A DNA stretch of 64,000 nt from Corynebacterium pacaense. GTDB lineage: Bacteria > Actinomycetota > Actinomycetes > Mycobacteriales > Mycobacteriaceae. The stretch spans positions 1,189,684-1,253,683 of the forward strand of contig NZ_LT821240.1 of assembly GCF_900169525.1 (NCBI RefSeq), in the 5' to 3' direction. Made by a program: the position numbers and the translations under genes. Position 1 is the stretch's first letter; each line of letters starts with the position of its first letter. The notes beneath the pieces were generated by a model, which was not told the DNA's origin, ran no database searches, and saw only the letters and a list, made by a program, of their open reading frames with translations. Positions 46,901 to 55,599 of the stretch are shown here, one piece after another.

Positions 46901-48409
46901 TCAGCCCTTCATGGAACCGGTGCTGGCCAGGTTCGTGTGGAACTGGAACGCGGTTGCCAGGTCGTGCGGGGTCTGGAGGAACTTGTTGGCTCCGGAGGTG
47001 GCGCGCTCGTAGTACTCCTCGAGCAGCGGACGGTAGTCCGGATGCGCGATGGAGATGATCTTTGCCACGCGCTCACGGGGAGCGAGGCCACGGAGGTCGG
47101 CGTAGCCGTACTCGGAGATCAGCACCATCACATCGTGCTCGGTGTGGTCGATGTGGGAGGCGAAGGGGACGATCGCGGAGATGGCGCCGTCCTTGGCCAC
47201 CGACGGGGTGATGAAGGAGGAGATGTAGCCGTTGCGGGTGAAGTCGCCGGATCCGCCGATACCGTTCATCACACGGGAGCCGGAGACGTTCGTGGAGTTG
47301 ACGTTTCCGTAGATGTCGGCCTCGATGAGACCGTTGGTGGCGATGAGACCGACGCGACGGATGACCTCGGGGTGGTTGGAGATCTGCTGCGGGCGCAGGA
47401 TGATGTACTCGCGGTAGCGCTCGGCCTCATCGTTCATCTTCTCCGCGTACTCGGGTGAGAGGGAGAAGGAGGTTGCGGAGGCCACGGTCATCTTGCCCGC
47501 ATCGATCAGGTCGACCATGCCGTCCTGGATAACCTCGGTGTAGGCCTGGATGTTCTCGAACTTCGAATCCAGCAGGCCCGCCATCACGGCGTTGGGGACG
47601 TTGCCCACACCCGACTGCATGATGTAGCCGTCATAGGAGAGGCGGCCCGCGGCGACCTCGCCCTCAAGGAAATCGAGGAAGTTGCCGGCGATCTTCTTGG
47701 AGATGTCATCGACGGGCTTGAAGGGTGCGTTGCGGTCGGGGGTGCTGGTCTCCACGACGGCGACGACCTTGTCGGTGTCGATCTCGATGTAGGACTTGCC
47801 GATGCGGTCCCCGGGCTTGTTGATCGGAACGGCGATGCGGTGCGGCAGCTTCGGGATGGACCAGATGTCATGCATGCCCTCTAGGTGCTCCGACTGCCAG
47901 GAGTTGACCTCGATGATGATGCGTTCTGCGGCGTTGAGGTACTCGACGTTGTTGCCCACCGAGGACGAGGGCACGATGTGGCCCTCCTCGGTGATGCGCA
48001 CGGCCTCGACGATGGCGACGTTGAGCTGTCCGAAGAAGCCCTCCTCGACCAGCTGGCCGGAGTGGGAGAGGTGGATGTCCGCGTATGCGATCTTGCCCTC
48101 GTTGATCTTTGAGCGCATGGTCGGATCGGACTGGTAGGGCATGCGGAAGCGGATGGCGTCGGCTTCCGCCAGCACGCCGTCACAGTCGGGGGCGGTGGAT
48201 GCGCCGGTGTAGACGTCGATGGCGTACTCTTCACCCGCGCTGTGAGCCTGCTTGGCGCGGTTGGCGATCGCGGTGGGCAGTGCCTTCGGGTAGCCGGCGC
48301 CGGTGAAGCCGGACAAACCGACCTTGTCACCGTGGTTCACAAACTGAGCTGCCTCCTCGGCAGACTTGATCTTGGAACGCAGCTTTTCCGAAGCAATGCG
48401 ATCTGACAT
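46901..48409 (-). CDS. actA: Acetyl-CoA hydrolase / succinyl-CoA:acetate CoA-transferase
   Basis: The 502-residue class I CoA-transferase interconverts acetate and acetyl-CoA, with succinyl-CoA as the usual CoA donor in this family. The probable catalytic Glu is in NGLIEADIYGNVNST, followed by the oxyanion segment VMNGIGGSGDFTRNGYI. GLSGFTGAGYPKALP at the N-terminus is also conserved. The homolog in C. glutamicum (ActA/Cat) works in acetate metabolism. It has a strong GAGGAGGT ribosome site that lies inside a perfect hairpin, and RamA-type motifs lie upstream. Own terminator. Confidence 0.93.
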   Translation of the reverse strand: MSDRIASEKLRSKIKSAEEAAQFVNHGDKVGLSGFTGAGYPKALPTAIANRAKQAHSAGEEYAIDVYTGASTAPDCDGVLAEADAIRFRMPYQSDPTMRSKINEGKIAYADIHLSHSGQLVEEGFFGQLNVAIVEAVRITEEGHIVPSSSVGNNVEYLNAAERIIIEVNSWQSEHLEGMHDIWSIPKLPHRIAVPINKPGDRIGKSYIEIDTDKVVAVVETSTPDRNAPFKPVDDISKKIAGNFLDFLEGEVAAGRLSYDGYIMQSGVGNVPNAVMAGLLDSKFENIQAYTEVIQDGMVDLIDAGKMTVASATSFSLSPEYAEKMNDEAERYREYIILRPQQISNHPEVIRRVGLIATNGLIEADIYGNVNSTNVSGSRVMNGIGGSGDFTRNGYISSFITPSVAKDGAISAIVPFASHIDHTEHDVMVLISEYGYADLRGLAPRERVAKIISIAHPDYRPLLEEYYERATSGANKFLQTPHDLATAFQFHTNLASTGSMKG

Positions 48410-48410
48410 T

Positions 48411-48430
48411 GGTTACCTCCTCAGGTAACC
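48411..48430 (-). promoter_or_regulatory. Perfect hairpin over the actA ribosome binding site
   Basis: On the message the sequence is GGUUACCU-GAGG-AGGUAACC, eight perfect pairs with a four-base loop. It ends two bases before the actA AUG. The loop and the following AGG together are the Shine-Dalgarno sequence, so folding would hide it. Confidence 0.75.
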
Positions 48431-48515
48431 GGAGCATTCCCACGGCACTCCGCATGCCCGGGCAATGCTGCCGGTGTGTTGTTTTCGCAGAACGTGCATG
48501 TATCCGCCATAAAGC

Positions 48516-48676
48516 AGTTTAGTCGCACCCACCCCAGGGACGGGCATGTCACTACCTTGGTGAATTTATGACGTACCCCACTCCATAGTGTTGTGCCGAT
48601 AAGACTAATCCATCTACCCCTCCCTTGTCCGAAATACCAGGGATCTTTGCTCAATAAACACGGGATGTCACCCCCT
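48516..48676 (-). promoter_or_regulatory. actA promoter and RamA-type motif cluster
   Basis: A -10-like TAAACT (minus strand, 48521-48516) lies about 110 bases before the start codon. Four matches to the RamA consensus (A, four or five C, then A/G/T) follow upstream: ACCCCA 48531-48536, ACCCCA 48575-48580, ACCCCT 48616-48621 and ACCCCCT 48670-48676. RamA is encoded in this window. The rest of the 400-bp gap to dusB holds no gene I can support. Confidence 0.6.
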
Positions 48677-48811
48677 TTCGTGCAGGCCCGCCGGTTCAAG
48701 GTGGCACGATCCAGCCGACCCCTTTTCGGCACGGGGGTAGCAAAACCACAAACGCCGTGCCCCGGCCCGACCCCCTGGGACCATTTGGTGACTGGCCTGA
48801 CCGGTAGCACA

Positions 48812-49966
48812 ATGGTTTCTGTGACTCTGCAGATCGGACCCTTCGCCCTCGCCTCCCCGGTGGTGCTCGCCCCCATGGCCGGGGTGACCAACGTCGCCTT
48901 CCGCACGCTCTGCCGGGAACAGGAACTGCAGCGCACCGGCACGGTCTCCGGACTCTACGTCTGCGAGATGGTGACCGCACGGGCACTCGTGGAACGCAAT
49001 GAGAAGACCCTCCACATGACCACCTTCGCCCCGGATGAGAATCCCCGCAGCCTGCAGCTGTACACGACCGACCCCAGGTACACCTACGAGGCGGCGAGAA
49101 TGATTGCGGAGGAGGGCCTGGCCGATCACATCGACATGAACTTCGGCTGCCCGGTGCCCAAGGTGACCCGGCGGGGTGGCGGTTCGGCGCTTCCCTATAA
49201 ACGCAGACTCTTCGGAAACATCGTCGCGGCCGCCGTTCGGGCCACCGCGGGCACCGACATCCCGGTCACCGTAAAGTTCCGGGTCGGCATTGACGACGCC
49301 CACCACACCCATCTGGATGCCGGCCGCATCGCGGTCGACGAGGGCGCGCAGGCGGTGGCGCTGCATGCACGCACCGCGGCGCAGCGCTATTCGGGCGAGG
49401 CCGATTGGAATGAGATCACCAGGCTGAAGGAGCACCTGGCCGACACGGGTGTGCCGGTCCTGGGAAACGGAGACATCTTCGCGGCCCGCGACGCGGCCCG
49501 GATGATGGAGCAGACCGGCTGCGACGGCGTGGTGGTCGGTCGGGGATGCCTCGGGCGACCCTGGCTCTTCGCCGAGCTCTCCGCCGCCCTGCGGGGCACA
49601 CCGGTCCCCTCCGAACCGACCCTGGGTGAGGTCACGCGGATCATTCTCCGCCATGCGGAGCTCCTGGTGCGCCACGATGGCGAGGTCAAGGGCATCAGGG
49701 ACCTCCGCAAACACATGGGCTGGTATCTCCGTGGATTCCCGGTCGGAGGGGAACTGCGCGCCGATCTCGCGCGGATCTCCACCATCGACGAGCTCAGGCG
49801 ACTGATCACCCCGATCGCGGATTCGACGGCGATCGCCGAGGATGCCGAGGGACCCCGCGGACGTAAGGGATCGGCGGCGAAGGTCGCGCTTCCCGATGGA
49901 TGGTTGGACGATCCCGAGGATGACAGCGTCCCGGTGGGCGCCGAGATGGAGAATTCCGGCGGCTGA
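48812..49966 (+). CDS. dusB: tRNA-dihydrouridine synthase B
   Basis: The 384-residue FMN enzyme reduces uridines in the tRNA D-loop. TIM-barrel motifs: LAPMAGVTNVAFR at the N-terminus, the catalytic Cys113 in DMNFGCPVPKVTRRGGGSAL, ALHARTAAQRYSGEADW, VLGNGDIFAARDA and GVVVGRGCLGRPWLF for flavin phosphate. An acidic C-terminal tail of about 30 residues (DDPEDDSVPVG...) is extra. I chose ATG 48812 just before the conserved core; the frame is open for 73 more codons upstream without protein-like sequence. Confidence 0.93.
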   Translation: MVSVTLQIGPFALASPVVLAPMAGVTNVAFRTLCREQELQRTGTVSGLYVCEMVTARALVERNEKTLHMTTFAPDENPRSLQLYTTDPRYTYEAARMIAEEGLADHIDMNFGCPVPKVTRRGGGSALPYKRRLFGNIVAAAVRATAGTDIPVTVKFRVGIDDAHHTHLDAGRIAVDEGAQAVALHARTAAQRYSGEADWNEITRLKEHLADTGVPVLGNGDIFAARDAARMMEQTGCDGVVVGRGCLGRPWLFAELSAALRGTPVPSEPTLGEVTRIILRHAELLVRHDGEVKGIRDLRKHMGWYLRGFPVGGELRADLARISTIDELRRLITPIADSTAIAEDAEGPRGRKGSAAKVALPDGWLDDPEDDSVPVGAEMENSGG

Positions 49967-50064
49967 TGCCCCACCTGCCGGAAAACGCCCCCGGCCGGGG
50001 TTGACATGCCCCTTCCGATCACCGTGATCAGCAGGATTGGATTAATCGGGCTATCCTGTACCGC

Positions 50065-50796
50065 ATGCGTACGGCATATAGACAGCAATTGGACTCTTTC
50101 GCGCACAATCTCATCGTATTGTGTGACGTAACCAAGGACACCATGGCGAAGGCCTCCGATGCGCTGTTGCGTGCCTCCCTGCAGTCGGCGGAAGACGCGC
50201 TGTCCAATGCCGAACAGCTCGATGAGGTCAGGAGCCTCTGCGAGGATCAGTCGGTGGAACTGCTCGCTCTGGAAACCCCGGTGGCAAGGGATCTGCGCCA
50301 GGTCGTGTCCTCGATCTACATCGTCGAGGATTTCGACCGCATGGGCGCCCTGGCCATGCACGTGGCGAGTGCCGCCAGGAGGCGGCACCCCGAGCATGCA
50401 CTGCCCGAGGATGTCGCGGGCTTCTTCAAGGAGCTGGCGAGGCTGGTCGCCGACATGTCGGACAAGATCAGGGATGTCCTCATTGAACCCAACACCGACA
50501 TCGCTCTGGCACTGTCCACCGATGACGACGCGGTGGATGATCTCCAGCACCACCTGTTGCGGATGATCACTCTGCGTCCCTGGCCGCATTCCACACGCGA
50601 GGCCGTGGACATCGCGCTGCTGGCACGGTTCTTCGAGCGCTACGCCGATCACACCGTCAACGTGGCCTCCCGCATCGTCTACCTCAGCACCGGGATGCGC
50701 CCGGAGGAGTACCTGCGTCGCCGCGCCGACGAGGAGATCGAAGCGGAGGCGGAGAAGCGCTGGCAGGAACTGGAGAATCAGTTCCGCAGAAGCTGA
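50065..50796 (+). CDS. phoU: Phosphate signalling protein PhoU
   Basis: The 243-residue protein has two PhoU repeats of three helices each (residues about 1-110 and 120-215). Metal-site patterns are visible in DLRQVVSSIYIVEDFDRMGAL and ALLARFFERYADHTVNVA. PhoU shuts down the Pst transporter and the Pho response when phosphate is ample. The pst genes lie 2-6 kb away on the other strand. The ATG lies seven bases after a TATCCT -10 box (50052-50057), suggesting a leaderless message. A strong terminator follows. Confidence 0.94.
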   Translation: MRTAYRQQLDSFAHNLIVLCDVTKDTMAKASDALLRASLQSAEDALSNAEQLDEVRSLCEDQSVELLALETPVARDLRQVVSSIYIVEDFDRMGALAMHVASAARRRHPEHALPEDVAGFFKELARLVADMSDKIRDVLIEPNTDIALALSTDDDAVDDLQHHLLRMITLRPWPHSTREAVDIALLARFFERYADHTVNVASRIVYLSTGMRPEEYLRRRADEEIEAEAEKRWQELENQFRRS

Positions 50797-50816
50797 CGTC
50801 CTTCTGAGACACCGGA

Positions 50817-50847
50817 GGGGCCGGGCGGAGAATATCCGCCCGGCCCC
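50817..50847. terminator. Bidirectional terminator between phoU and the anion transporter
   Basis: A perfect 13-bp stem ggggccgggcgga / tccgcccggcccc with a five-base loop lies between two convergent genes and is followed on the plus strand by TTCATTTC. Confidence 0.88.
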
Positions 50848-50871
50848 TTCATTTCATCAGGTGTGGTTGAT

Positions 50872-52380
50872 CTACCACCAACCGAGGACCTTGAACCAGA
50901 GTCCGCCGACGACGAACCAGATGGCCAGGGACACCAGCGAGCAGATGAAGCTGACTCCCCACCACTGTCCTGTCGTGTTGTAACCGGATCCGTACAGCGC
51001 CGGCCCGGGTCCGCCCGCGTACTGGGTCAGACCCATGTTGAGCAGCGCAGTGTACGCCAGTGACATCGCGGCCAGGGTGGGCGGGGCGCCCAGAGCGATC
51101 GCAGTGGCGAGGAAGGCTGCGTACATCGCGGCGATGTGGGCGGTGGCCGAGGCGAAGAGATAGCGGGTGTAGAAGAACACGAGGATCAGGATCACAAGGC
51201 CGATCTGCCAGCTCAGACCACCGATCGCACCGGAGATGGTGTCGGCGATCCAGCCGACGATACCGTAGGTGTTCAGCGCGCCGGCCATCATCACCAGAAC
51301 GGCGAACCAGAAGATGGTGTTCCAGGCCGCCCTCTCCTTGACAATGTCCTCCCAGGTCATGATGGATGCGACCATGAGGATGACCAGGCCAATGAAGGCG
51401 GAGATGGTGGCGTTGATCCCGAAGACCATGTCTCCGACGACCCACAGCAGCAGCAACAGCACGAAGTCCGCGGTAAGAATCTTCTCCGCCCACGACATCG
51501 GTCCCATGTCGGAGAGTTCCTTCTTTGCAAAGGCTGCGATCTCGGGGGAATCCTTGATCTCCGGGGGATAGATCTTGTACACGAAGAACGGCAGGACGAT
51601 CAGGGCGACGACACCGGGAACCAGGGCACCGATGAACCAGGAGGTCCAGGTGATGTCCACCCCGAAATCGGCGGCGAGCGACTGCATGATCGGGTTACCC
51701 GCCATGGCGGTCAGAAACATCGCGCACACGATGGTGTCGATCTGGGAGATCGCGATGGCGAGGAAGGCACCGGCCTTGCGGGAGGTGGGGCCGGCCTCGG
51801 AACCGTATGCGGATGCGACGGACTGCATGATCGGGTACATGATTCCGCCGCCACGGGCCGACGCCGAGGGAATGCCGGGGCCGAGGATGACGTCCGCGAG
51901 GGCGAAACCGTAGGCGACACCGATCATCTTCTTACCGAAGACCGAGATGAAGAACAGCGCCACGCGGCGGCCGAGTCCGGTCTTGATCACGGCCCTGGAC
52001 AGGAACATCGCGATTCCGATGAGCCAGATGGTGGAGTTGGCGAAGCCGGAGAGCATTCCCACATCGCCCTCCTTGGGGCTGATGGGGGTCAGATTGAACA
52101 GGCCCGACAGGGTCAGCGCGATCAGGCACACCGCGCCCATGGGCATCACCTTGGCGATGATCGCGACGATGGTGGCCACGAACAGGGCCAGCATGTACCA
52201 GGCGCGGGGCTCGAGGCCCGCGGGCTCGGGGATCAGCGCAATGGCGACACCCACCGCCAGGGGAATCAGGGCCTTTCGCCAATCGAAGTACATTGCGGCA
52301 CGTACGCCCTCTGAAGCCTTATCCGATGATTGTGTCCCGGATGGCTGCGGAGGGAGGGAATTGGAAACGCTTGTCGACAT
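50872..52380 (-). CDS. DASS-family (SLC13) anion/dicarboxylate transporter
   Basis: The 502-residue protein has about 12 membrane segments and belongs to the divalent anion:sodium symporter family of the 2-oxoglutarate/malate translocator type. Conserved parts include NSTIWLIGIAMFLSRAVIK, LGPGIPSASARGGGIMYPI, ISQIDTIVCAMFLTAMAGNP (the SNT-like binding loop) and LTQYAGGPGPALYGSGYN near the C-terminus. It probably moves C4 or C5 dicarboxylates; sodium coupling cannot be decided. ATG 52380 has a GAGGAAG site; an upstream frame of 29 codons is unlikely. Confidence 0.9.
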   Translation of the reverse strand: MSTSVSNSLPPQPSGTQSSDKASEGVRAAMYFDWRKALIPLAVGVAIALIPEPAGLEPRAWYMLALFVATIVAIIAKVMPMGAVCLIALTLSGLFNLTPISPKEGDVGMLSGFANSTIWLIGIAMFLSRAVIKTGLGRRVALFFISVFGKKMIGVAYGFALADVILGPGIPSASARGGGIMYPIMQSVASAYGSEAGPTSRKAGAFLAIAISQIDTIVCAMFLTAMAGNPIMQSLAADFGVDITWTSWFIGALVPGVVALIVLPFFVYKIYPPEIKDSPEIAAFAKKELSDMGPMSWAEKILTADFVLLLLLWVVGDMVFGINATISAFIGLVILMVASIMTWEDIVKERAAWNTIFWFAVLVMMAGALNTYGIVGWIADTISGAIGGLSWQIGLVILILVFFYTRYLFASATAHIAAMYAAFLATAIALGAPPTLAAMSLAYTALLNMGLTQYAGGPGPALYGSGYNTTGQWWGVSFICSLVSLAIWFVVGGLWFKVLGWW

Positions 52381-52586
52381 CTCAGCTTCCTCACACTTGT
52401 CGATGGAGGAGCGAGGCGAGAAACCTACGATTGGCCTTGAACGATTCAGCATCCAACCCTGCTCCAAGGATGTTTACATGTCCATGCTACTCAGCAACGA
52501 AGATTTCTCACAGCTGAATCCAACATTCTGGAGGTGAGTTCCAACACAAACCAACATTGCCTAAAGTAGCGCTTGAGCAGCACAAA

Positions 52587-52613
52587 GCCGCCGCACCCGA
52601 TGGGTGCGGCGGC
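52587..52613 (-). terminator. Terminator of the pst operon
   Basis: A perfect 12-bp stem gccgccgcaccc / gggtgcggcggc with a three-base loop, followed in the minus direction by TTTGTG, starts 19 bases after the pstB stop. Confidence 0.88.
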
Positions 52614-52631
52614 GTGGGGCGTCCGATTTGC

Positions 52632-53405
52632 TTATCCGAAGCGTCCGGAAATGTAGTCTTCGGTTTCCTTCTTGTCAGGATTCTCGAAGATCTTCTTGGT
52701 CGGGCCGATCTCAACGAGGCGGCCCGGCTTGCCGGTGGCCTCGAGCGAGTAGAAGGCGGTCTGATCGGAGACACGCGCCGCCTGCTGCATGTTGTGGGTC
52801 ACGATGACGATCGTGAAATCTTCCTTGAGCTCGTGGATCAGATCCTCGACCGCGAGGGTGGAGATGGGGTCCAGAGCGGAGCAGGGCTCATCCATGAGCA
52901 GGACCTCGGGCTCGACCGCAATGGCGCGGGCGATGCACAGACGCTGCTGCTGACCACCGGAGAGGCCGCCGCCCGGCTTGTCCAGGCGGTCCTTGACCTC
53001 TTCCCAGAGGTTTGCACCGCGGAGCGACTTCTCAGCCACTTCCTTGAGCTTCTTCTTGTTCTTCTCACCGGAAAGGCGCAGTCCCGCGACCACGTTGTCC
53101 TCGATGGACATGGTCGGGAAGGGATTGGCCTTCTGGAAGACCATGCCGATGGTGTTGCGCACGGCAACCGGATCGATCTTGGGTCCGTAGATGTTCTCGC
53201 CATCAAGCAGAATCTCACCCTTGACGTAGGCGCCGGGGGTCACCTCGTGCATGCGGTTGATGGAACGAAGGACGGTGGACTTGCCACAGCCGGAGGGGCC
53301 GATGAAGGCGGTGACGGACTGGGCGGGAACCTCGAGGTTGACATCCTGAACGGCGTGGAAGTCACCGTAGTAGATATTGACGTCCTTGAGCTTGAGCTTC
53401 GACAT
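52632..53405 (-). CDS. pstB: Phosphate ABC transporter ATPase
   Basis: The 257-residue ATPase energises high-affinity phosphate import. Walker A is [17 protein letters not shown], the Q-loop region VFQKANPFP is a PstB hallmark, the signature is [16 protein letters not shown], Walker B is [13 protein letters not shown] and the H-loop is [11 protein letters not shown]. Last gene of pstSCAB, 45 bp after pstA. Confidence 0.97.
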   Translation of the reverse strand: MSKLKLKDVNIYYGDFHAVQDVNLEVPAQSVTAFIGPSGCGKSTVLRSINRMHEVTPGAYVKGEILLDGENIYGPKIDPVAVRNTIGMVFQKANPFPTMSIEDNVVAGLRLSGEKNKKKLKEVAEKSLRGANLWEEVKDRLDKPGGGLSGGQQQRLCIARAIAVEPEVLLMDEPCSALDPISTLAVEDLIHELKEDFTIVIVTHNMQQAARVSDQTAFYSLEATGKPGRLVEIGPTKKIFENPDKKETEDYISGRFG

Positions 53406-53450
53406 CGCTATGTTTCTCCTAATGAGTTTCTTGGGAAAGAAGGTGGTGAT

Positions 53451-54377
53451 TTACTGCTTGACCGAGAACTTGGCTGAGATGATTCGTGCACCGACGTTGA
53501 GCACAGCGATGATGAGGACCAGCGTGAGGGCTGCGCCCCACAGCTTGTCCAGCGTCGCCGGGGCGGTTCCCGCCTTGTACATGTCGAGCATCATCAGTGG
53601 CAGTGATGCCTGCGGACCGTCGACCGGGTTCCAGTTGATGGTCTGGGAGGAACCGACCAGCACGAGGACCGGGGCGGACTCGCCCATGACGCGGGCGATG
53701 GCGAGCATGACGCCGGTGACGATTCCCGAGAGTGCGGTCGGGAGGACGATCCTGGCGATGGTCTTCCACTTGGGGACGCCGAGTGCGAAGGAGGCCTCAC
53801 GCAGATCCTGCGGAACCACGCGGAGCATTTCCTCGGTGTTGCGGATGATCACCGGGACCATGAGGATGACCAGTGCGAGTGACACGGCCAGTCCCGAGCG
53901 AGAGAAGCCGAAGAGCACGATCCACATGGAATAGATGAACAGGGCGGCGACGATAGAGGGGACGCCGGTGAGGATGTCAACCATGAAGGTGGTGACCCGT
54001 CCGAGCCGGTTTCCATTGGAGTACTCGACCAGGTAGATGGCGGTGAAAATGCCGATCGGGATGGACACCAGCGAGGTGATTCCCGCCTGGACGAGGGTAC
54101 CGATGATGGCGTGCAGCGCACCGCCACCGGGCAGCATCAGCATGACGCCGGACTGTGAGGTGGTCCACCAGCTCGCTTTCAGGACCGGGGCCAGACCGCG
54201 GCTGATGACGGTCCAGAGCACCCAGATGAGCGGGATGGCCGCCACGGCCATCGCGGCGTAGATGATGACGGTGGCAAAGGTGTTGGTTGCCTTGCGGCTA
54301 CCGGAGATATCGGAGAAGGAGGTCGTCTTCTTCAGCGGTTCATCCATGCGCGGTGAGACGGTTGAGGTGTTTGTCAT
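53451..54377 (-). CDS. pstA: Phosphate ABC transporter permease PstA
   Basis: The 308-residue protein has six membrane helices and a cytoplasmic N-terminal extension of about 25 residues (PRMDEPLKKTTSFSDI). The permease coupling loop is EASFALGVPKWKTIARIVLP, and IYLVEYSNGNRLGRVTTFMV is typical of PstA. It follows pstC by 13 bp. Confidence 0.96.
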   Translation of the reverse strand: MTNTSTVSPRMDEPLKKTTSFSDISGSRKATNTFATVIIYAAMAVAAIPLIWVLWTVISRGLAPVLKASWWTTSQSGVMLMLPGGGALHAIIGTLVQAGITSLVSIPIGIFTAIYLVEYSNGNRLGRVTTFMVDILTGVPSIVAALFIYSMWIVLFGFSRSGLAVSLALVILMVPVIIRNTEEMLRVVPQDLREASFALGVPKWKTIARIVLPTALSGIVTGVMLAIARVMGESAPVLVLVGSSQTINWNPVDGPQASLPLMMLDMYKAGTAPATLDKLWGAALTLVLIIAVLNVGARIISAKFSVKQ

Positions 54378-54390
54378 TGTTCTAGCCCTT

Positions 54391-55461
54391 CTACTTTCCG
54401 CGGTTGACCATGGCTCGTGCTGCGGCGTTGACGATGAAGGTCAGGGCGAAGAGCACCAGGCCAGCGGCGATATAAGCGCCGGCGCGGGTGTCATCGTTGA
54501 ACTCCGGTGCCGCGTTTGCGATGGCGGTTGCGAAGGTGGTGCCGCCGTCGAACAGCGAGAACCTGAATGTTGAGGACGGCGAGACGACCATGTACAGGGC
54601 CATGGTTTCGCCGAGTGCGCGACCGAGTCCGAGCATCGCGCCGGAAACGTAGCCGGACATACCGAAGGGCAGGACCGTGAGTCGGACGACTTCCCAGCGG
54701 GTTGCGCCCAGTGCGAGGGCGGCCTCGATGTGGCCCTTGGGGGTCTGAACGAAGACCTCTCGGGCGGTAGCCGCGATGACCGGGAGGATCATCACGGCGA
54801 GCACGATTCCACCGGTGAGCATGTTACGGCCGGTGGCGAAGGACGGGGAGTTCTGATAGACGGTGAAGAGGAAGAACCCGCCCGCCCAGCTCTCGAGCCA
54901 GGTGTAGAAGCCGGAGAGAGCCGGTCCGAGGACCTGCCAGCCCCAGAGACCATAGACGATGGACGGCACGGCGGCCAGCATGTCCACCATGTATCCGAGC
55001 GGCTTGACCAGGCGCTTGGGTGCGTAGTTGGAAAGGAAGACCGCGATACCGAGCGCGACGGGCATGGCCAGCAGCAGCGCCACCACGGAGATCGTCAGGG
55101 TGGCGGCGAGAAGATTGGGGATGCCGAAGTACATCGCTTCGACATTGGTGGTGTCCCAGGGACCGGAGTAGGTGAAGAATCCGGAGATTCCCTCAGCGTT
55201 TCTCATCAGAGACGGAACAGCACGCCAGATGAGGAATGCAGCAATCGCCGCGATCATAACGGTGATAATTGCGGCGGACGCTGTGGACAGGAACTCGAAG
55301 ATTCGGTCGCCGGGGCGTTTGACGGAGCCGGAGCCCGATGTGATGGCCTTCTTCGAAAAAGGGGCCGGTTCTACGGAGCTTCCGATTGTGGCCACCGGGT
55401 TGGCGATCACCTGGTCTGGATCCAGGTTTCGCTCACTCGTGGCGGACTGATTTTCGGCCAT
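54391..55461 (-). CDS. pstC: Phosphate ABC transporter permease PstC
   Basis: The 356-residue protein has a polar N-terminal region of about 60 residues and then six helices. PstC markers are FLSNYAPKRLVKPLGYMVDM, AVPSIVYGLWG and the coupling loop EAALALGATRWEVVRLTVLP. It pairs with PstA to form the membrane channel. Confidence 0.96.
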   Translation of the reverse strand: MAENQSATSERNLDPDQVIANPVATIGSSVEPAPFSKKAITSGSGSVKRPGDRIFEFLSTASAAIITVMIAAIAAFLIWRAVPSLMRNAEGISGFFTYSGPWDTTNVEAMYFGIPNLLAATLTISVVALLLAMPVALGIAVFLSNYAPKRLVKPLGYMVDMLAAVPSIVYGLWGWQVLGPALSGFYTWLESWAGGFFLFTVYQNSPSFATGRNMLTGGIVLAVMILPVIAATAREVFVQTPKGHIEAALALGATRWEVVRLTVLPFGMSGYVSGAMLGLGRALGETMALYMVVSPSSTFRFSLFDGGTTFATAIANAAPEFNDDTRAGAYIAAGLVLFALTFIVNAAARAMVNRGK

Positions 55462-55510
55462 GTCTTAGTTTTTCCTTAACTGGCGTGATTCTGTTTCTAA
55501 AGTGAATGCA

Positions 55511-55553
55511 CTCCCCCGGCTGTCTCTGAAGAATCCTCGGGACAGCCGGGGAG
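55511..55553 (-). terminator. Attenuating hairpin between pstS and pstC
   Basis: Arms ctcccccggctgtc / gacagccggggag pair over 13 bases with one bulge. It lies inside the operon and would keep most transcripts to pstS alone, which fits the higher need for the binding protein. Confidence 0.7.
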
Positions 55554-55599
55554 ATCAATGGTGTGGGCAACCCGGCGGGTCACCCACCTCCGATCGGAC

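Noticed and set aside
51136..52314. Plus-strand 392-codon frame across the anion transporter gene
   Set aside because: It is a reverse-strand shadow rich in Asp, Gly and His with no domain; the minus frame is a clear DASS protein.
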